This document shows, one piece after another, positions 8,721 to 17,945 of a stretch of 64,000 nucleotides of DNA. The stretch is from Pelomonas sp. BJYL3 (GTDB taxonomy: Bacteria > Pseudomonadota > Gammaproteobacteria > Burkholderiales > Burkholderiaceae_C). The first letter of the stretch is position 1, and the number at the start of each line of letters is the position of its first letter. Both the position numbers and the translations under genes were made by a program. Location: NCBI RefSeq assembly GCF_027257975.1, contig NZ_JANZKX010000002.1, positions 124,001 through 188,000 on the forward strand. The letters are read 5' to 3'. The notes beneath the pieces are model-generated. The model ran no database searches, was not told the DNA's origin, and was given only the letters and a program-made list of their open reading frames with translations.

Positions 8721-9083
8721 GTGCTGCGCATCCTGCTCTTCGCCCTGGGCGGCACGGGCCTGCTGGCCCTGAACAGCCGCCTGGAACGCCTGCACCACCC
8801 GATGCCAGCCTGGCTGCTGCTGGGGCTGTTCCTGCTGCTGTGTGCTGCCACGGGCATGGGCCCCTTCGGCGAGGACGATGAAGCGGAGGCGTCCAGCCCG
8901 CTGGGCCATGCCCTGCGCCTGTTCTTCTTCGGCGGCGTGGGCCTGGGATCGCTGGTGCTAGGCGGCCTAGGCTGGCCGGAGCGGCACAGCGGCGGGTGGT
9001 CCACTCTGCTGGCCCTGCAGATCCCGGTGGGCCTGCTGAGCCTGGCCCTGTGCCTCTACTTCCTGCTGCGCGGCAGACGCTGA
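8721..9083 (+). CDS. Small integral membrane protein
   Basis: The 120-residue product has three probable transmembrane segments (near residues 2-15, 29-46 and 95-115), with another hydrophobic stretch at 68-84, and an acidic EDDEAEA loop. It begins 19 bp after the adenosyltransferase stop, with a weak AAGG before a GTG start, so the start is uncertain. Its 3' end overlaps the convergent WYL regulator by 28 bp. Family not recognised. Confidence 0.6.
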   Translation: MLRILLFALGGTGLLALNSRLERLHHPMPAWLLLGLFLLLCAATGMGPFGEDDEAEASSPLGHALRLFFFGGVGLGSLVLGGLGWPERHSGGWSTLLALQIPVGLLSLALCLYFLLRGRR

Positions 9084-10051
9084 AGCGCCTGTCGCAGGCG
9101 TTCCTCGTAGGCCTCGGCCAGGGCGGCGGGCGCCAGGACCTCCACCTCGCCGGCATGGCGCAGCAGGTCCATCAGCAGCTCGGTGGCGTCCACATAGGGC
9201 ACCTCCAGCTCCCAGCGGCCGTCCGCCAGCCAACGGCTCCGCTGAGCAGGATGCCATTCCTCGCGGGAGACCCACTGCGCCGCTTCGGCACTGAAGACCA
9301 GGCACGCCCGCTGCGGCCGCCCGCCCGCGAAGATGCCATAGCCCTGGTCCAGCTCAGACTCCAGCTGCTTCACCGCGACCGGGCGCGCCTTGTCCGGCGT
9401 GGCCTCGGCCGCCTCCACCGCATCCAGTGCAAAGCGCCGCAGGCCCTCGCTCTGGTGGCACCAGGCGTCCAGGTACCAGGTGTTGCGGTAGTGGACCAAT
9501 CGCTGCGGTGACACCACCCGCTCGCCCAGCGAGCCCGCCTGCCCCCCGCGCCCCCTCTTGCGATAGGACAGGCGCAGGCGCTGGCGCTTCACCAGGGCGC
9601 TGCCGACGGTCTCGAAATGCTCGGAAGGCACCCGGCGCCGGGCGGTGGAGATGAGCTTGACCCGCCGCGTCAGCTCGCGGGACTCGGCCTCGTCGCTGCC
9701 CAGCATGCCGCTGAGCTTGTCCAGCATGGGCTGCAGGTGGCGGGTCAGCAGGCCGTTCTCGTCCAGGCTGGACAGCAGCTGGTTCATGGTCAGCAGGGCA
9801 TGCAGCTCCTTCTCGCTGAACCACACGCCTGGCAGCTCGTGCTTCTGGCCGCGCCAGTCCTGGCTGAAGCGATAGCCGTTGTCCAGGGCGTCGTACTCGA
9901 TGGGAGCGTCCATGCGCTCACGCAGGTACTGCAGGTCGCGCTTGAGCGTGGCCGGCGAGACCTCCAGCGCCTCCAGCAGCGTCGCGAAGCTGACGCACTC
10001 CTGGGCGCGGATCAGCATTTCGATCTTGTAGAAGCGCTCGGTTCGATCCAT
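9056..10051 (-). CDS. WYL-domain transcriptional regulator (YafY/PafC-like)
   Basis: The 331-residue protein has a winged helix-turn-helix in residues 1-60 (ATLLEALEVSPATLKRDL), a WYL domain with the eponymous residues at 192-194 (TWYLDAW), and a C-terminal WCX-like region (residues 240-320). Such proteins bind palindromes as dimers and respond to a ligand, often a nucleotide or ssDNA. BrxR and CapW, which control phage-defence operons, share this architecture. It is divergent from the gene at 10202, and a perfect 29-bp inverted repeat lies between them, so autoregulation plus control of that neighbour is likely. Confidence 0.9.
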   Translation of the reverse strand: MDRTERFYKIEMLIRAQECVSFATLLEALEVSPATLKRDLQYLRERMDAPIEYDALDNGYRFSQDWRGQKHELPGVWFSEKELHALLTMNQLLSSLDENGLLTRHLQPMLDKLSGMLGSDEAESRELTRRVKLISTARRRVPSEHFETVGSALVKRQRLRLSYRKRGRGGQAGSLGERVVSPQRLVHYRNTWYLDAWCHQSEGLRRFALDAVEAAEATPDKARPVAVKQLESELDQGYGIFAGGRPQRACLVFSAEAAQWVSREEWHPAQRSRWLADGRWELEVPYVDATELLMDLLRHAGEVEVLAPAALAEAYEERLRQALQRLPRSRK

Positions 10052-10099
10052 GGCCAGCGGCCCTCCCTGTCGTGGTTTTCCCCTGCTTTCGCACGAAGC

Positions 10100-10128
10100 G
10101 CAGGTAGCTCACGCCTTGAGCTACCTGC
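10100..10128. promoter_or_regulatory. Perfect inverted repeat, likely WYL regulator operator
   Basis: GCAGGTAGCTCA (10100-10111) and TGAGCTACCTGC (10117-10128) are perfect 12-bp arms around a 5-bp spacer. The repeat sits 49 bp upstream of the WYL gene start and 74 bp upstream of the HNH-like gene start, where both divergent promoters must lie. The link to the regulator is inferred from position and from the known operators of BrxR/CapW proteins. Confidence 0.75.
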
Positions 10129-10201
10129 ACCGCACACTGTGCCACAAGGTCGCTGACAGATTTGTGGCGGCCAGCACTCCCAACCTTTGCAGGAGATGAC
10201 C

Positions 10202-11245
10202 ATGGCCCAACTCAGCGCTTTGACCCTTCCCGCCGCCCCGGCCCAGCTTGACCTGGCCATGGACGAGGCGCCCGCCCTGCCCGCCGGCAAGCAGGTCGGC
10301 TTCGAGCTCGGCTGGGACCACGCCCGCCACGGCCTGACGCCGGCGGTGGAACACCTCTTCAGCGCCTCGCCCCTGCGCCAGGGCTGGCAGGCCGGCCACG
10401 CCACCTTCGGGCGCCGCACGCTGAAGGCCGGCGGCCACACCCAGCGCTGGCTGCAACTGCGCACCCATGCCTGGGCCCGCGGCCGCAGCTTCGAGACCAC
10501 CCTGCTCACGCCCAACTACCTGCAGCAGCTGGACACCGGCCATTGCCCCATCAGCCGCCAGCCGCTCAACGACATCCCCGGCGACCCCTGCCAGCGCAGC
10601 CTGGACCGCGTGCGCGACGATGCGGGCTATGCCGCCGGCAACCTGGCCATGATGAGCCGCCAGGCCAACGCCGCCAAGGGTGACCGGGACTTCGCCGCAC
10701 TGCAGGCCGCAGCCCGAAGCCTGCAGCAGGGCCCGATCCGCCAGATGGGCGGGCTGGATGCACAGGCCTGGCAACGCCTGGCCCTGCTGAGCAGCTTCGT
10801 GACGCCCCTGCCGCACGAGCAGGCCGCCGCCCTGCCCCTGCATGTGCTGCCGCCCAACCGACTGCGTCTCTTCAATCCCATCCAGGCTCTGCAGGCCCTG
10901 GTGACCCGCCAGTTCGCCACGCCCGGCTGGAGCCAGCGCCTCGCGCGCCTGGAGGCTCTGCTGCCGCAGCCGGACCTGCAGGCGGACTTCAACCGCTTCG
11001 TGCTGGCCTTCGTGCCGCGCGTTCTCCAGCAGCAGCAGCTGCAGGCGCCGCAGGACATCCGCCACGCCCTGGAGGACGCCTGGGGCCACGCGCTGGTGCA
11101 GCGCCGCTGGACCCGCTTCGCCCTGCGCCTCACGGCCGCACAGGCCGAGCAGCTGGTGCAACGTGCTGCCGCCAAGCGCCTGTGCCCGGTGCATGTGCAG
11201 CAGCACGAAGTGCCCGCGGCCACCGAGGGATGGGGGCTGGCCTGA
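10202..11245 (+). CDS. HNH-like protein of unknown function
   Basis: This is a 347-residue protein I do not recognise as a whole. Residues 115-161 resemble the core of HNH nucleases: a CPIS turn (C115), then SLDRVRDDAGYAAGNL and MSRQANAAKGD, matching the pattern SLDRI..GY..GN......N..K in many phage and restriction HNH proteins. The usual catalytic His is replaced by Arg in SLDR, as in part of that group. The rest is Gln/Leu-rich and helical. The ATG at 10202 has AGGAG 7 nt upstream. Expression is probably set by the palindrome shared with the divergent WYL regulator. A defence or DNA-processing role is possible but unproven. Confidence 0.65.
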   Translation: MAQLSALTLPAAPAQLDLAMDEAPALPAGKQVGFELGWDHARHGLTPAVEHLFSASPLRQGWQAGHATFGRRTLKAGGHTQRWLQLRTHAWARGRSFETTLLTPNYLQQLDTGHCPISRQPLNDIPGDPCQRSLDRVRDDAGYAAGNLAMMSRQANAAKGDRDFAALQAAARSLQQGPIRQMGGLDAQAWQRLALLSSFVTPLPHEQAAALPLHVLPPNRLRLFNPIQALQALVTRQFATPGWSQRLARLEALLPQPDLQADFNRFVLAFVPRVLQQQQLQAPQDIRHALEDAWGHALVQRRWTRFALRLTAAQAEQLVQRAAAKRLCPVHVQQHEVPAATEGWGLA

Positions 11246-11396
11246 GTCCGGAGAGCGTCTGCAGGAACGCCCTCCCCTCGCCGCTTCTTGCGCGGCGTCA
11301 TTCCCATGTCATGCGAAGCTGGCACAGTGCCGGCCGTCGACTCACCGGCTCCGTGCCGGTGCCAGACGGAGCAATACTCTCGCTCTTGCCTTCTCG

Positions 11397-11432
11397 GCCC
11401 CGCCCGGCGCATGCCCGGCGGGGCTGTTTTTT
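11397..11432 (+). terminator. Rho-independent terminator
   Basis: GCCCCGCC and GGCGGGGC (11397-11404, 11417-11424) pair around a GC-rich loop and are followed by six T. It lies 150 bp after the HNH-like gene and 128 bp before phaB. I see no coding potential in the rest of the 11246-11559 gap. Confidence 0.75.
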
Positions 11433-11559
11433 ATGCGCCGCCATCGCCCCTTCTGCCCTCATGCCGGGGGGCCGCAGCGGTTGACGCCCGAGGCCGTCCC
11501 GCGAATGATGCGGCGTTGGCGCGCACGCGCCATTTGCATCACACCAGGAGACATCAGAC

Positions 11560-12285
11560 ATGCAAAGAGTGGCCATCGTGACAGGCGGCACCCGCGGCAT
11601 CGGCGCCGCCATCGCCCTGGGCCTGAAGGACCAGGGTTACCGCGTGGCCAGCGTCTATGCAGACAACGAAGCCGCCGCCGAGGCCTTCCATGCGCAGAGC
11701 GGCATCCCCGTCTTCCGCTGGGATGTCTCCGACTACGAAGCCTGCGAGCGCGGCGTGGCCCAGGTGGAGGCGCAGCTGGGGCCGGTGGACGTGCTGGTCA
11801 ACAACGCCGGCATCACCCGCGACGGCATGCTGCACAAGATGACCCTGGCGCAGTGGCAGGCGGTGATCAACACCAACCTGAACTCGCTCTTCAACATGAG
11901 CCGCCAGGTGATCAACGGCATGCGGGAGCGCAGCTTCGGACGCATCGTCAACATCGCGTCCATCAACGCCCAGAAGGGCCAGCTGGGCCAGACCAACTAC
12001 TCGGCCGCCAAGGCCGGCGAAATCGGCTTCAGCAAGGCCCTGGCCCTGGAGAACGCCAGCAAGGGCATCACGGTGAACGTGATCTGCCCCGGCTATATCG
12101 CCACGGACATGGTCAAGTCCATGAAGCCCGAGGTGGTGAGCAGCATGATCCTGCCGCAGATCCCGGTGGGCCGCCTGGGCACGCCGGAGGAGATCGCGCG
12201 CTGCGTGTGCTTCCTGGTGGCCGACGAAGCCAGCTTCATCACCGGCGCGACGCTCAGCGCCAATGGCGGCCAGTACATGACCTGA
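11560..12285 (+). CDS. phaB: Acetoacetyl-CoA reductase
   Basis: The 241-residue short-chain dehydrogenase has an N-terminal NADPH-binding TGGTRGIG, the NNAGIT motif, and the catalytic Ser-Tyr-Lys set (IASINAQKGQLGQTNYSAAK). The length and the SINAQKGQ.GQTNYSAAKAG stretch are typical of PhaB, which reduces acetoacetyl-CoA to (R)-3-hydroxybutyryl-CoA for polyhydroxybutyrate synthesis. A CAGGAGA ribosome site precedes the ATG. phaA and phaC are not adjacent, so it is transcribed alone, isolated by the terminator upstream. FabG is the alternative, but PhaB fits better. Confidence 0.92.
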   Translation: MQRVAIVTGGTRGIGAAIALGLKDQGYRVASVYADNEAAAEAFHAQSGIPVFRWDVSDYEACERGVAQVEAQLGPVDVLVNNAGITRDGMLHKMTLAQWQAVINTNLNSLFNMSRQVINGMRERSFGRIVNIASINAQKGQLGQTNYSAAKAGEIGFSKALALENASKGITVNVICPGYIATDMVKSMKPEVVSSMILPQIPVGRLGTPEEIARCVCFLVADEASFITGATLSANGGQYMT

Positions 12286-12341
12286 GCGAGCGCCTGGGCG
12301 TCGCGTGGCTGCGCCGGCAATCCAGGCAGCCAGCCAGGCAT

Positions 12342-12560
12342 TCAGGCCGGCAATCCCTTGCTGAAGCGCTCCAGCGTGCCGGCGGAGTCCTGCAGGGCCA
12401 CGTAATAGCCCCGCTCCTGGAACCACAGGGCCCAGTTCCGTGCGAGTTGCCGGTCTGGCAGCCAGGGCCCGGTGCGGTCCACATGGACGCGGTTTGCGCG
12501 GCGTTCATAGAACACCACGCGCCACATGCTTCCCGCGGATCCGAAGTTATAGCTGCTCAT
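12342..12560 (-). CDS. Small conserved-looking protein, unknown function
   Basis: The 72-residue protein is compact and polar, with a WRVVFYERRANRVHV strand pattern and a C-terminal FQERGYYVALQDSAG segment that suggests a small alpha/beta fold. It lies 44 bp downstream of the PIN-like gene on the same strand and may be co-transcribed with it. The residue pattern looks like real coding sequence rather than a shadow, but I cannot name the family. Confidence 0.55.
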   Translation of the reverse strand: MSSYNFGSAGSMWRVVFYERRANRVHVDRTGPWLPDRQLARNWALWFQERGYYVALQDSAGTLERFSKGLPA

Positions 12561-12604
12561 AAGCGGGCGTGAATCTATCAGATCGCCCCGGCCCGCACCG
12601 GCGC

Positions 12605-13123
12605 TCAGGTTCTCGATTCGTCAACCCATTCACGCAGGGTGCGCACACGCAGGCCCGGGTAGCGCGTGGCCTGCCGCGCGACATGGTTGCGCAGGGCCAC
12701 CGACTCGCTCAGCAGCAGGCCGGCGCCCGCCTCCAGGGCCAGACTCAGGGCCAGCAGCGGCCCCTGTGGCAGGCGGGCGGCGGCGCGCCCTTGCAGGGGC
12801 TTGCAGACCTGTGCATAGGGCAGCACATCGGCCAGCAGCTCCTGTTGCTGCGCGGGCTTGAGCTTGAGCACCGGTGCGGCCAGGCTCAGCATCAGCAGCT
12901 GGGCCGTTTCCGCGCACACCAGCAGGGGCAGGCGCCCGTCCTGCCAGGCCTGGCGCAGCAGCGTGCCCTCGGCATCGTTGTGGAGCAGGACCTGCAGCAG
13001 CAGGGCGGTGTCCAGCACGACGCCCGAGGGTCGGGTCTTGCGTGACCGTGCCGCCGTGCGGCCCTTGCCTGCCGGTTCCTTGCCTGCTTTTGCCTGCACA
13101 GCCTTTGCGGTGCCCGCCTTCAT
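12605..13123 (-). CDS. PIN-domain-like protein, putative toxin with degraded active site
   Basis: The 172-residue protein opens with a Lys/Ala/Arg-rich tail (residues 1-33) and then a PIN-like fold starting GVVLDTALLLQVLL (D38). PIN ribonucleases normally have DTN at the first acidic site and D...GD..DL near the C-terminus; here these read DTA and LLSESVAL (S139-E140), and the mid-domain Asp is missing. Three of the four usual acidic positions look altered, so nuclease activity may be lost or changed. It overlaps the AbrB-like gene by ATGA, as in type II toxin-antitoxin operons. Confidence 0.7.
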   Translation of the reverse strand: MKAGTAKAVQAKAGKEPAGKGRTAARSRKTRPSGVVLDTALLLQVLLHNDAEGTLLRQAWQDGRLPLLVCAETAQLLMLSLAAPVLKLKPAQQQELLADVLPYAQVCKPLQGRAAARLPQGPLLALSLALEAGAGLLLSESVALRNHVARQATRYPGLRVRTLREWVDESRT

Positions 13124-13701
13124 GCGACGCGCCGTGCGCCTGCCGCGACGCGCTGGCTCCGGCTACGTGCACTGGCAGCCGCTGCAGGCTTGGCGGTCTT
13201 GCTCGATGGCTTTGCAGCCGTCTTGCGGACGGGTTTGGCCACCACCGCCGCCGCCGGACGGGCACTCGATGGTTTTGCACGCAGGCCCGCGGCCGGCTTC
13301 TTGTGGGTCTCGATGATTTTGGCGCCGGCCTTCTTGCCGGCTCTGGCGGCCGTGGTGGCCTGCGTTTTCCTGACCCCTGGTTTCTTGGCCACCGCTTTTT
13401 TCGGGGCGGGGGTACTCAATGGTTTTGCCGCCTTGGCGCCGGCTGCCTTTTTGGGGGTCTCAATGGTTTTGACAGCCCCCATCTGCGTTTCAGCCCAGCT
13501 CAGGGCGGCCTCCAGCGTTTTTGGCGAGAGGGCCAGTTCGGCCAGCTTGGCCCTCAGGGCATCACCTCGCTGGATTCGCACGGGGGTCAGCACGATTTGG
13601 CCGCCCCGGGTCTGCACGTCGAAGTACTGCACCGGCCCCAGGGGCTCGGTCACGCTCTTGGGCAAGGTCAGTTGATTCTTGGCGGTAATCTTCGCGAGCA
13701 C
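13120..13701 (-). CDS. AbrB/SpoVT-fold antitoxin-like protein with H1-like tail
   Basis: From the GTG at 13701 the protein has 193 residues. Residues 1-45 form an AbrB/MazE-type swapped-hairpin DNA-binding domain (LAKITAKNQLTLPKSV, then GQIVLTPVRIQ). Residues 75-193 are a low-complexity Lys/Ala/Pro/Arg tail like histone H1 or AlgP. I preferred GTG-13701 because homologous domains begin LAKIT.KNQLTLP and because two palindromes lie just upstream; an in-frame ATG at 13836 would place them inside the gene. Its stop overlaps the PIN-like start (ATGA). By analogy it should repress its own operon and may bind the partner; the tail may add nonspecific DNA binding. Confidence 0.75.
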   Translation of the reverse strand: MLAKITAKNQLTLPKSVTEPLGPVQYFDVQTRGGQIVLTPVRIQRGDALRAKLAELALSPKTLEAALSWAETQMGAVKTIETPKKAAGAKAAKPLSTPAPKKAVAKKPGVRKTQATTAARAGKKAGAKIIETHKKPAAGLRAKPSSARPAAAVVAKPVRKTAAKPSSKTAKPAAAASARSRSQRVAAGARRVA

Positions 13702-13716
13702 TTTTTGGAAATTCGG

Positions 13717-13761
13717 AAAGTAAGGAACCCTTACTTTACCCTGGATCACGCACTGATCCAG
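13717..13761. promoter_or_regulatory. Two adjacent palindromes, likely operator of the AbrB/PIN operon
   Basis: AAAGTAAGG/CCTTACTTT (13717-13737, 9-bp arms, 3-bp spacer) and CTGGATCA/TGATCCAG (13741-13761, 8-bp arms, 5-bp spacer) are both perfect and 3 bp apart. The first is AT-rich and ends 16 bp before the GTG of the AbrB-like gene, so it probably overlaps the promoter or ribosome site. Paired palindromes here are typical of autoregulated toxin-antitoxin modules. Confidence 0.7.
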
Positions 13762-14301
13762 CGAGGACCTCATTCGACCCATCAGGCCGACAGGGCCGAT
13801 GAACACGGGGATCTCTCGAATCCGGATGATTGCCATGCAGCAGCTGGACGGGCGCGCGTAGGCAGACGTTGCCACCACGACGGACCATCGATGCGAGGAA
13901 GCAGCGCGCGAGGTGAAGCCGCGCAAGAGGAAGGGGGGCCGTCGACGCTGGCCCGAGCCAACGCCCTGAAGGCAGGCGGATGCAGGGACCGCCTGCGGCG
14001 GCGGAAAGGGCGGCGACCGAAGGCCTGGGCCCACAAGCCATCAAGCCATGCTGACGATGGCAACACGCCCTGCCACGAGGCAGGGCTCAGTCGAGGGACG
14101 AGGGCACGGAGAGGGGGCGCCAGCGCAGCATGCCGGCTTCAGGCTCGGCGGCACGGCAATCCGGCCGTGCAGGCAGCATGGCAGGCCGCTTGGCAGAGGG
14201 CCCATGCACAGGAGCCGCGGCGCTTGATGCGCCTGTCATCGCCACGAAGGGCGATTCAATGCAGCACCGGCTCTCACGAGCAGGCGCTGCGGAACAGTGT
14301 C
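13762..14301. other. Non-coding gap of about 540 bp
   Basis: No convincing gene is seen. Open frames here have poor codon pattern and no ribosome sites. A GCCCTGCC/GGCAGGGC stem-loop lies at 14067-14086 without a T-run. The stretch may hold a decayed gene or the far promoter of the AbrB/PIN operon. Confidence 0.4.
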
Positions 14302-14820
14302 TCAGACCAGGGAGCGATGCAGGCGCAGCTCTTCCAGGCGCACCGAGCCCACTTCGGTGGTCTTGGTGGTGTTGAGCTCGCGCTTGAAGCCGGCCAGCTC
14401 GAAGAAGCGCAGGGCGCGTTCATTGCGCAGATAGGTCCACAGCGTGACCTTGGTGCAGCCTTCTTCCTGCAGACCATCGCGGGCCGCGTCCCACAGGGCC
14501 AGGCCCACGCCCTTCTCCCAGTGCTTGGGCGCCACGTAGAGGGCCCAGATCTCGCCGGTGCTGGAGGGCGTGCCCTTGTCCCGCGAGCGGTCGAAGCCGA
14601 CGAAGCCCATCATCTCGTTGTCGATGTGCGCGACCATCACCTGGGGCTCGCACAGGTCGATGGCTTCGCGCCAGAAGGCCTGGCGCTTCTGCACAGACCA
14701 GCTGTCCAGCACGGACACCGGCAGCAAATCCTTGTAGGCGTCCTGCGCAGCGGCGACGTGGATCTCAGCAATGGCCTTGGCGTCACGCAGCGTGGCCGGA
14801 CGGACCTGAATACTCGACAT
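14302..14820 (-). CDS. GNAT family N-acetyltransferase
   Basis: The 172-residue protein shows a full GNAT fold: N-terminal IQVRPATLRDAKAIAEIH, the central strand GEIWALYVAP, the acetyl-CoA loop region KGVGLALWDAARDGL, and the C-terminal NERALRFFELAGFKRE. These enzymes transfer acetyl from acetyl-CoA to an amine of a small molecule or protein; the acceptor cannot be told. It is a single gene on the minus strand, downstream of the exonuclease/MazG pair. Confidence 0.88.
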   Translation of the reverse strand: MSSIQVRPATLRDAKAIAEIHVAAAQDAYKDLLPVSVLDSWSVQKRQAFWREAIDLCEPQVMVAHIDNEMMGFVGFDRSRDKGTPSSTGEIWALYVAPKHWEKGVGLALWDAARDGLQEEGCTKVTLWTYLRNERALRFFELAGFKRELNTTKTTEVGSVRLEELRLHRSLV

Positions 14821-14975
14821 ACAAAGAAACCAGCGGCAAATGAAAGACGAAGGGCGGGATTGTGGCGGGCAAAACTCAAAATCGAGCCGCTTGACAAGGC
14901 GATATTTTCAGGCACGTTTTGGCGCAAAGGCCGCAGCCATGGGGCTTTGCAGCGAAGGCGGGGTCCTGGCGCCCG

Positions 14976-15647
14976 TCAAGCCTGCAGCGGCAGCACCTGC
15001 TGGGCACGCTTGCGCCAGACGTTTGCGTAGTCGCTCACGCAACGCTTCAGGGCCGTCTTGTTGGCCTTCTGCAGCCGCGCCAGCAGCTCGTGGCGCACAG
15101 GGGCCAGACCCAGTTCCAGCTCGAACTGCCGCTCGATGTCGCGCTCCATGCGGATCAGCAGATGGGCCGTGGTCTTGGCATCGGCCAGGGCCCGGTGGGC
15201 GCGACCCATGTCCGGCAGCTCGTGCCAGCGTGCGAGCTGCCCCAGCTTGCAGGACGGCGCCTCGGGGTACAGGCGCCGGGCCAGCAGCACGGTGCAGGCG
15301 AACTCGTGGGCGGGATCCGGATCGACCTCGGCCTTGCGCATCTCGAATTGCCAGAAGCCGCGGTCAAAGCCGGCGTTGTGCGCCACCATGGGGCAGCCGC
15401 GGGTGAACTCGGCCACCTCGCGCATCACCTGCTCGGCCGGCGGCGCGCCTTCCAGCATCTCGTTGCTGATGCCGGTCAGCTGCTCGATGAAGGGCGGCAC
15501 GTGCACGCCGGTGTGCATGAGGCTCTGGTACTCGCCGACGATGCAGCCGCCCCGCACCAGCACGGCGGCGATCTCGGTGGCGCGACCGCCGTTGGCCGGG
15601 CCCAGGCCCGAAGTCTCGAAGTCGATGACGGCAACGGTCTCGCTCAC
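14976..15647 (-). CDS. DnaQ-like 3'-5' exonuclease (DEDDh)
   Basis: The 223-residue protein contains the three exonuclease motifs: ExoI AVIDFETSG, ExoII MVAHNAGFDRGFW and ExoIII HRALADAKTTAHL, giving the DEDDh acidic set. It resembles DNA polymerase III epsilon-type proofreading domains and related stand-alone exonucleases. I chose the GTG at 15647 (MSETVAVIDFE) because family members begin a few residues before the first motif; a GTG at 15665 would add six residues. It lies 32 bp after the MazG-like gene on the same strand, so the two probably form an operon for nucleotide and DNA quality control. Confidence 0.88.
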   Translation of the reverse strand: MSETVAVIDFETSGLGPANGGRATEIAAVLVRGGCIVGEYQSLMHTGVHVPPFIEQLTGISNEMLEGAPPAEQVMREVAEFTRGCPMVAHNAGFDRGFWQFEMRKAEVDPDPAHEFACTVLLARRLYPEAPSCKLGQLARWHELPDMGRAHRALADAKTTAHLLIRMERDIERQFELELGLAPVRHELLARLQKANKTALKRCVSDYANVWRKRAQQVLPLQA

Positions 15648-15679
15648 GCCCAGGATTCCATTCACAAACAACGCTGCCT

Positions 15680-16009
15680 TCAATCGCCCGCGCCGGATGC
15701 CAGGGGCGGGTACTTCTTCGCATTGAGGGCCAGCTTGCGTTCCACCGCCGCGGCCATGTCGACCTGGCAATGGTCGGCGATCTGCAGCAGGTAGAGCATC
15801 ACGTCGGCAATCTCCTCGCCCAGATGCACCCGCGTGACTTCGTCCAGGGCCTGGGACTCCTCGGCCGTCTTCCACTGGAAGATCTCCACCAGCTCGGCCG
15901 CCTCCACCACCATGGCCATGGCCAGGTTCTTGGGCGTCTGGTAGGGCTCCCAGCGGCGCTCGGCGGCAAAGGTGCGCAGGCGGGCCTGGAGGTCGGCAAT
16001 GTTCATCAT
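15680..16009 (-). CDS. MazG-like nucleotide pyrophosphohydrolase
   Basis: The 109-residue protein has the all-alpha NTP pyrophosphatase signature: EAAE (residues 36-39) and EEIAD (65-69) supply the metal-binding acids, with NLAMAMVVEAAELVEIFQW around the first. The short form resembles RS21-C6/dCTP pyrophosphatases that remove non-canonical or excess dNTPs. Two ATG codons lie in tandem (16009 and 16006); either may be used. It is the first gene of a two-gene minus-strand operon and faces the oriC-like element at 16105. Confidence 0.88.
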   Translation of the reverse strand: MMNIADLQARLRTFAAERRWEPYQTPKNLAMAMVVEAAELVEIFQWKTAEESQALDEVTRVHLGEEIADVMLYLLQIADHCQVDMAAAVERKLALNAKKYPPLASGAGD

Positions 16010-16104
16010 GGGCCGCGAGTGTGCACGCAGGCCCGACCCACGCCAAGTCCGGCGAGGCTGTTCAGGGAACGCCGTGCAACAGCAGGAGATTTTTTGCCGG
16101 GCTG

Positions 16105-16336
16105 ATATCAACAAGACAAGATAGAAATCTTTACTTGGTAGTCTTAGTAGAGGGCGCCACTTCCTGTGGACAAGTCAATTTGTCCTTTGCAAATCAACAA
16201 CTTGTTATCTAAACAAGTGTGTGGTTGAAGCCCCGGTTTTCGGGCGGACGGTTTGACAACAAGTCGAGCGACTCCACCCTGCCCTGTGCACAAGCACCGC
16301 CTTGCTCAAAACTTGTCCACAGCCTTGTGCCTTTAC
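16105..16336 (+). other. oriC-like element, copy A
   Basis: In order: an AT-richer tract (16105-16136, with AAATCTTTA), TAG trios (GTAGTCTTAGTAG, 16138-16150), a DnaA box TGTGGACAA (16165-16173), a weak box TGTGCACAA (16285-16293) and TTGTCCACA (16313-16321). This order (melting region, DnaA-trios, GC spacer, DnaA box) is that of bacterial basal unwinding systems and recalls the left part of E. coli oriC. Copy B at 19801 has the same layout; by hand count 53 of the first 71 positions are identical without gaps. No dnaA, dnaN or parAB gene is in the window. It may be a true origin, half of a bipartite origin, or a relic. Confidence 0.6.
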
Positions 16337-16365
16337 AGCGGCCGGCTGGCTGCGCTAGGGCCCCT

Positions 16366-16393
16366 CAAATCTGCAATTCCACGTACAGATTTG
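16366..16393. promoter_or_regulatory. Inverted repeat upstream of dctA
   Basis: CAAATCTG (16366-16373) and CAGATTTG (16386-16393) are perfect 8-bp arms with a 12-bp spacer, 53 bp before the dctA ATG. The placement fits an operator or activator site for dctA. No DctB/DctD two-component genes are in the window. Confidence 0.5.
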
Positions 16394-16446
16394 TGCGAAT
16401 TCCGGGCGCACCATGAGCGCATCAACCCGATTCACGAGGTGCTGCC

Positions 16447-17775
<1,329 letters not shown>

Positions 17776-17805
17776 GCGAACGCGGCTGGCGCCGCTCCCA
17801 ACCCA

Positions 17806-17834
17806 AAGCCCCGGCCGCTCTGCCGGGGCTTTTT
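17806..17834 (+). terminator. Rho-independent terminator of dctA
   Basis: A perfect 10-bp stem (AAGCCCCGGC / GCCGGGGCTT) with a 6-nt loop runs into a T-tract, 31 bp after the dctA stop. Confidence 0.9.
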
Positions 17835-17945
17835 CGTTCACGGCCTGCGACTACGCAGGCCTGCTAACGGCGAGACTCCGCAACAGGCATGCAGCCTGTG
17901 GCCTGGCGCGCGCCAAGGGCGCAACACGTGCAGAGGTGGCCTGCG

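Noticed and set aside
13702-13836. Longer AbrB-like protein starting at ATG 13836
   Set aside because: It would place both palindromes within the gene and add residues not seen in the family; GTG-13701 is more likely.
14067-14086. Terminator downstream of the GNAT or AbrB region
   Set aside because: A good stem-loop but no T-run on either strand.
12874-15030. 718-codon plus-strand open frame
   Set aside because: It runs antisense across the PIN/AbrB, GNAT and gap region, with low-complexity translation and no ribosome site; it is a shadow of high GC content.
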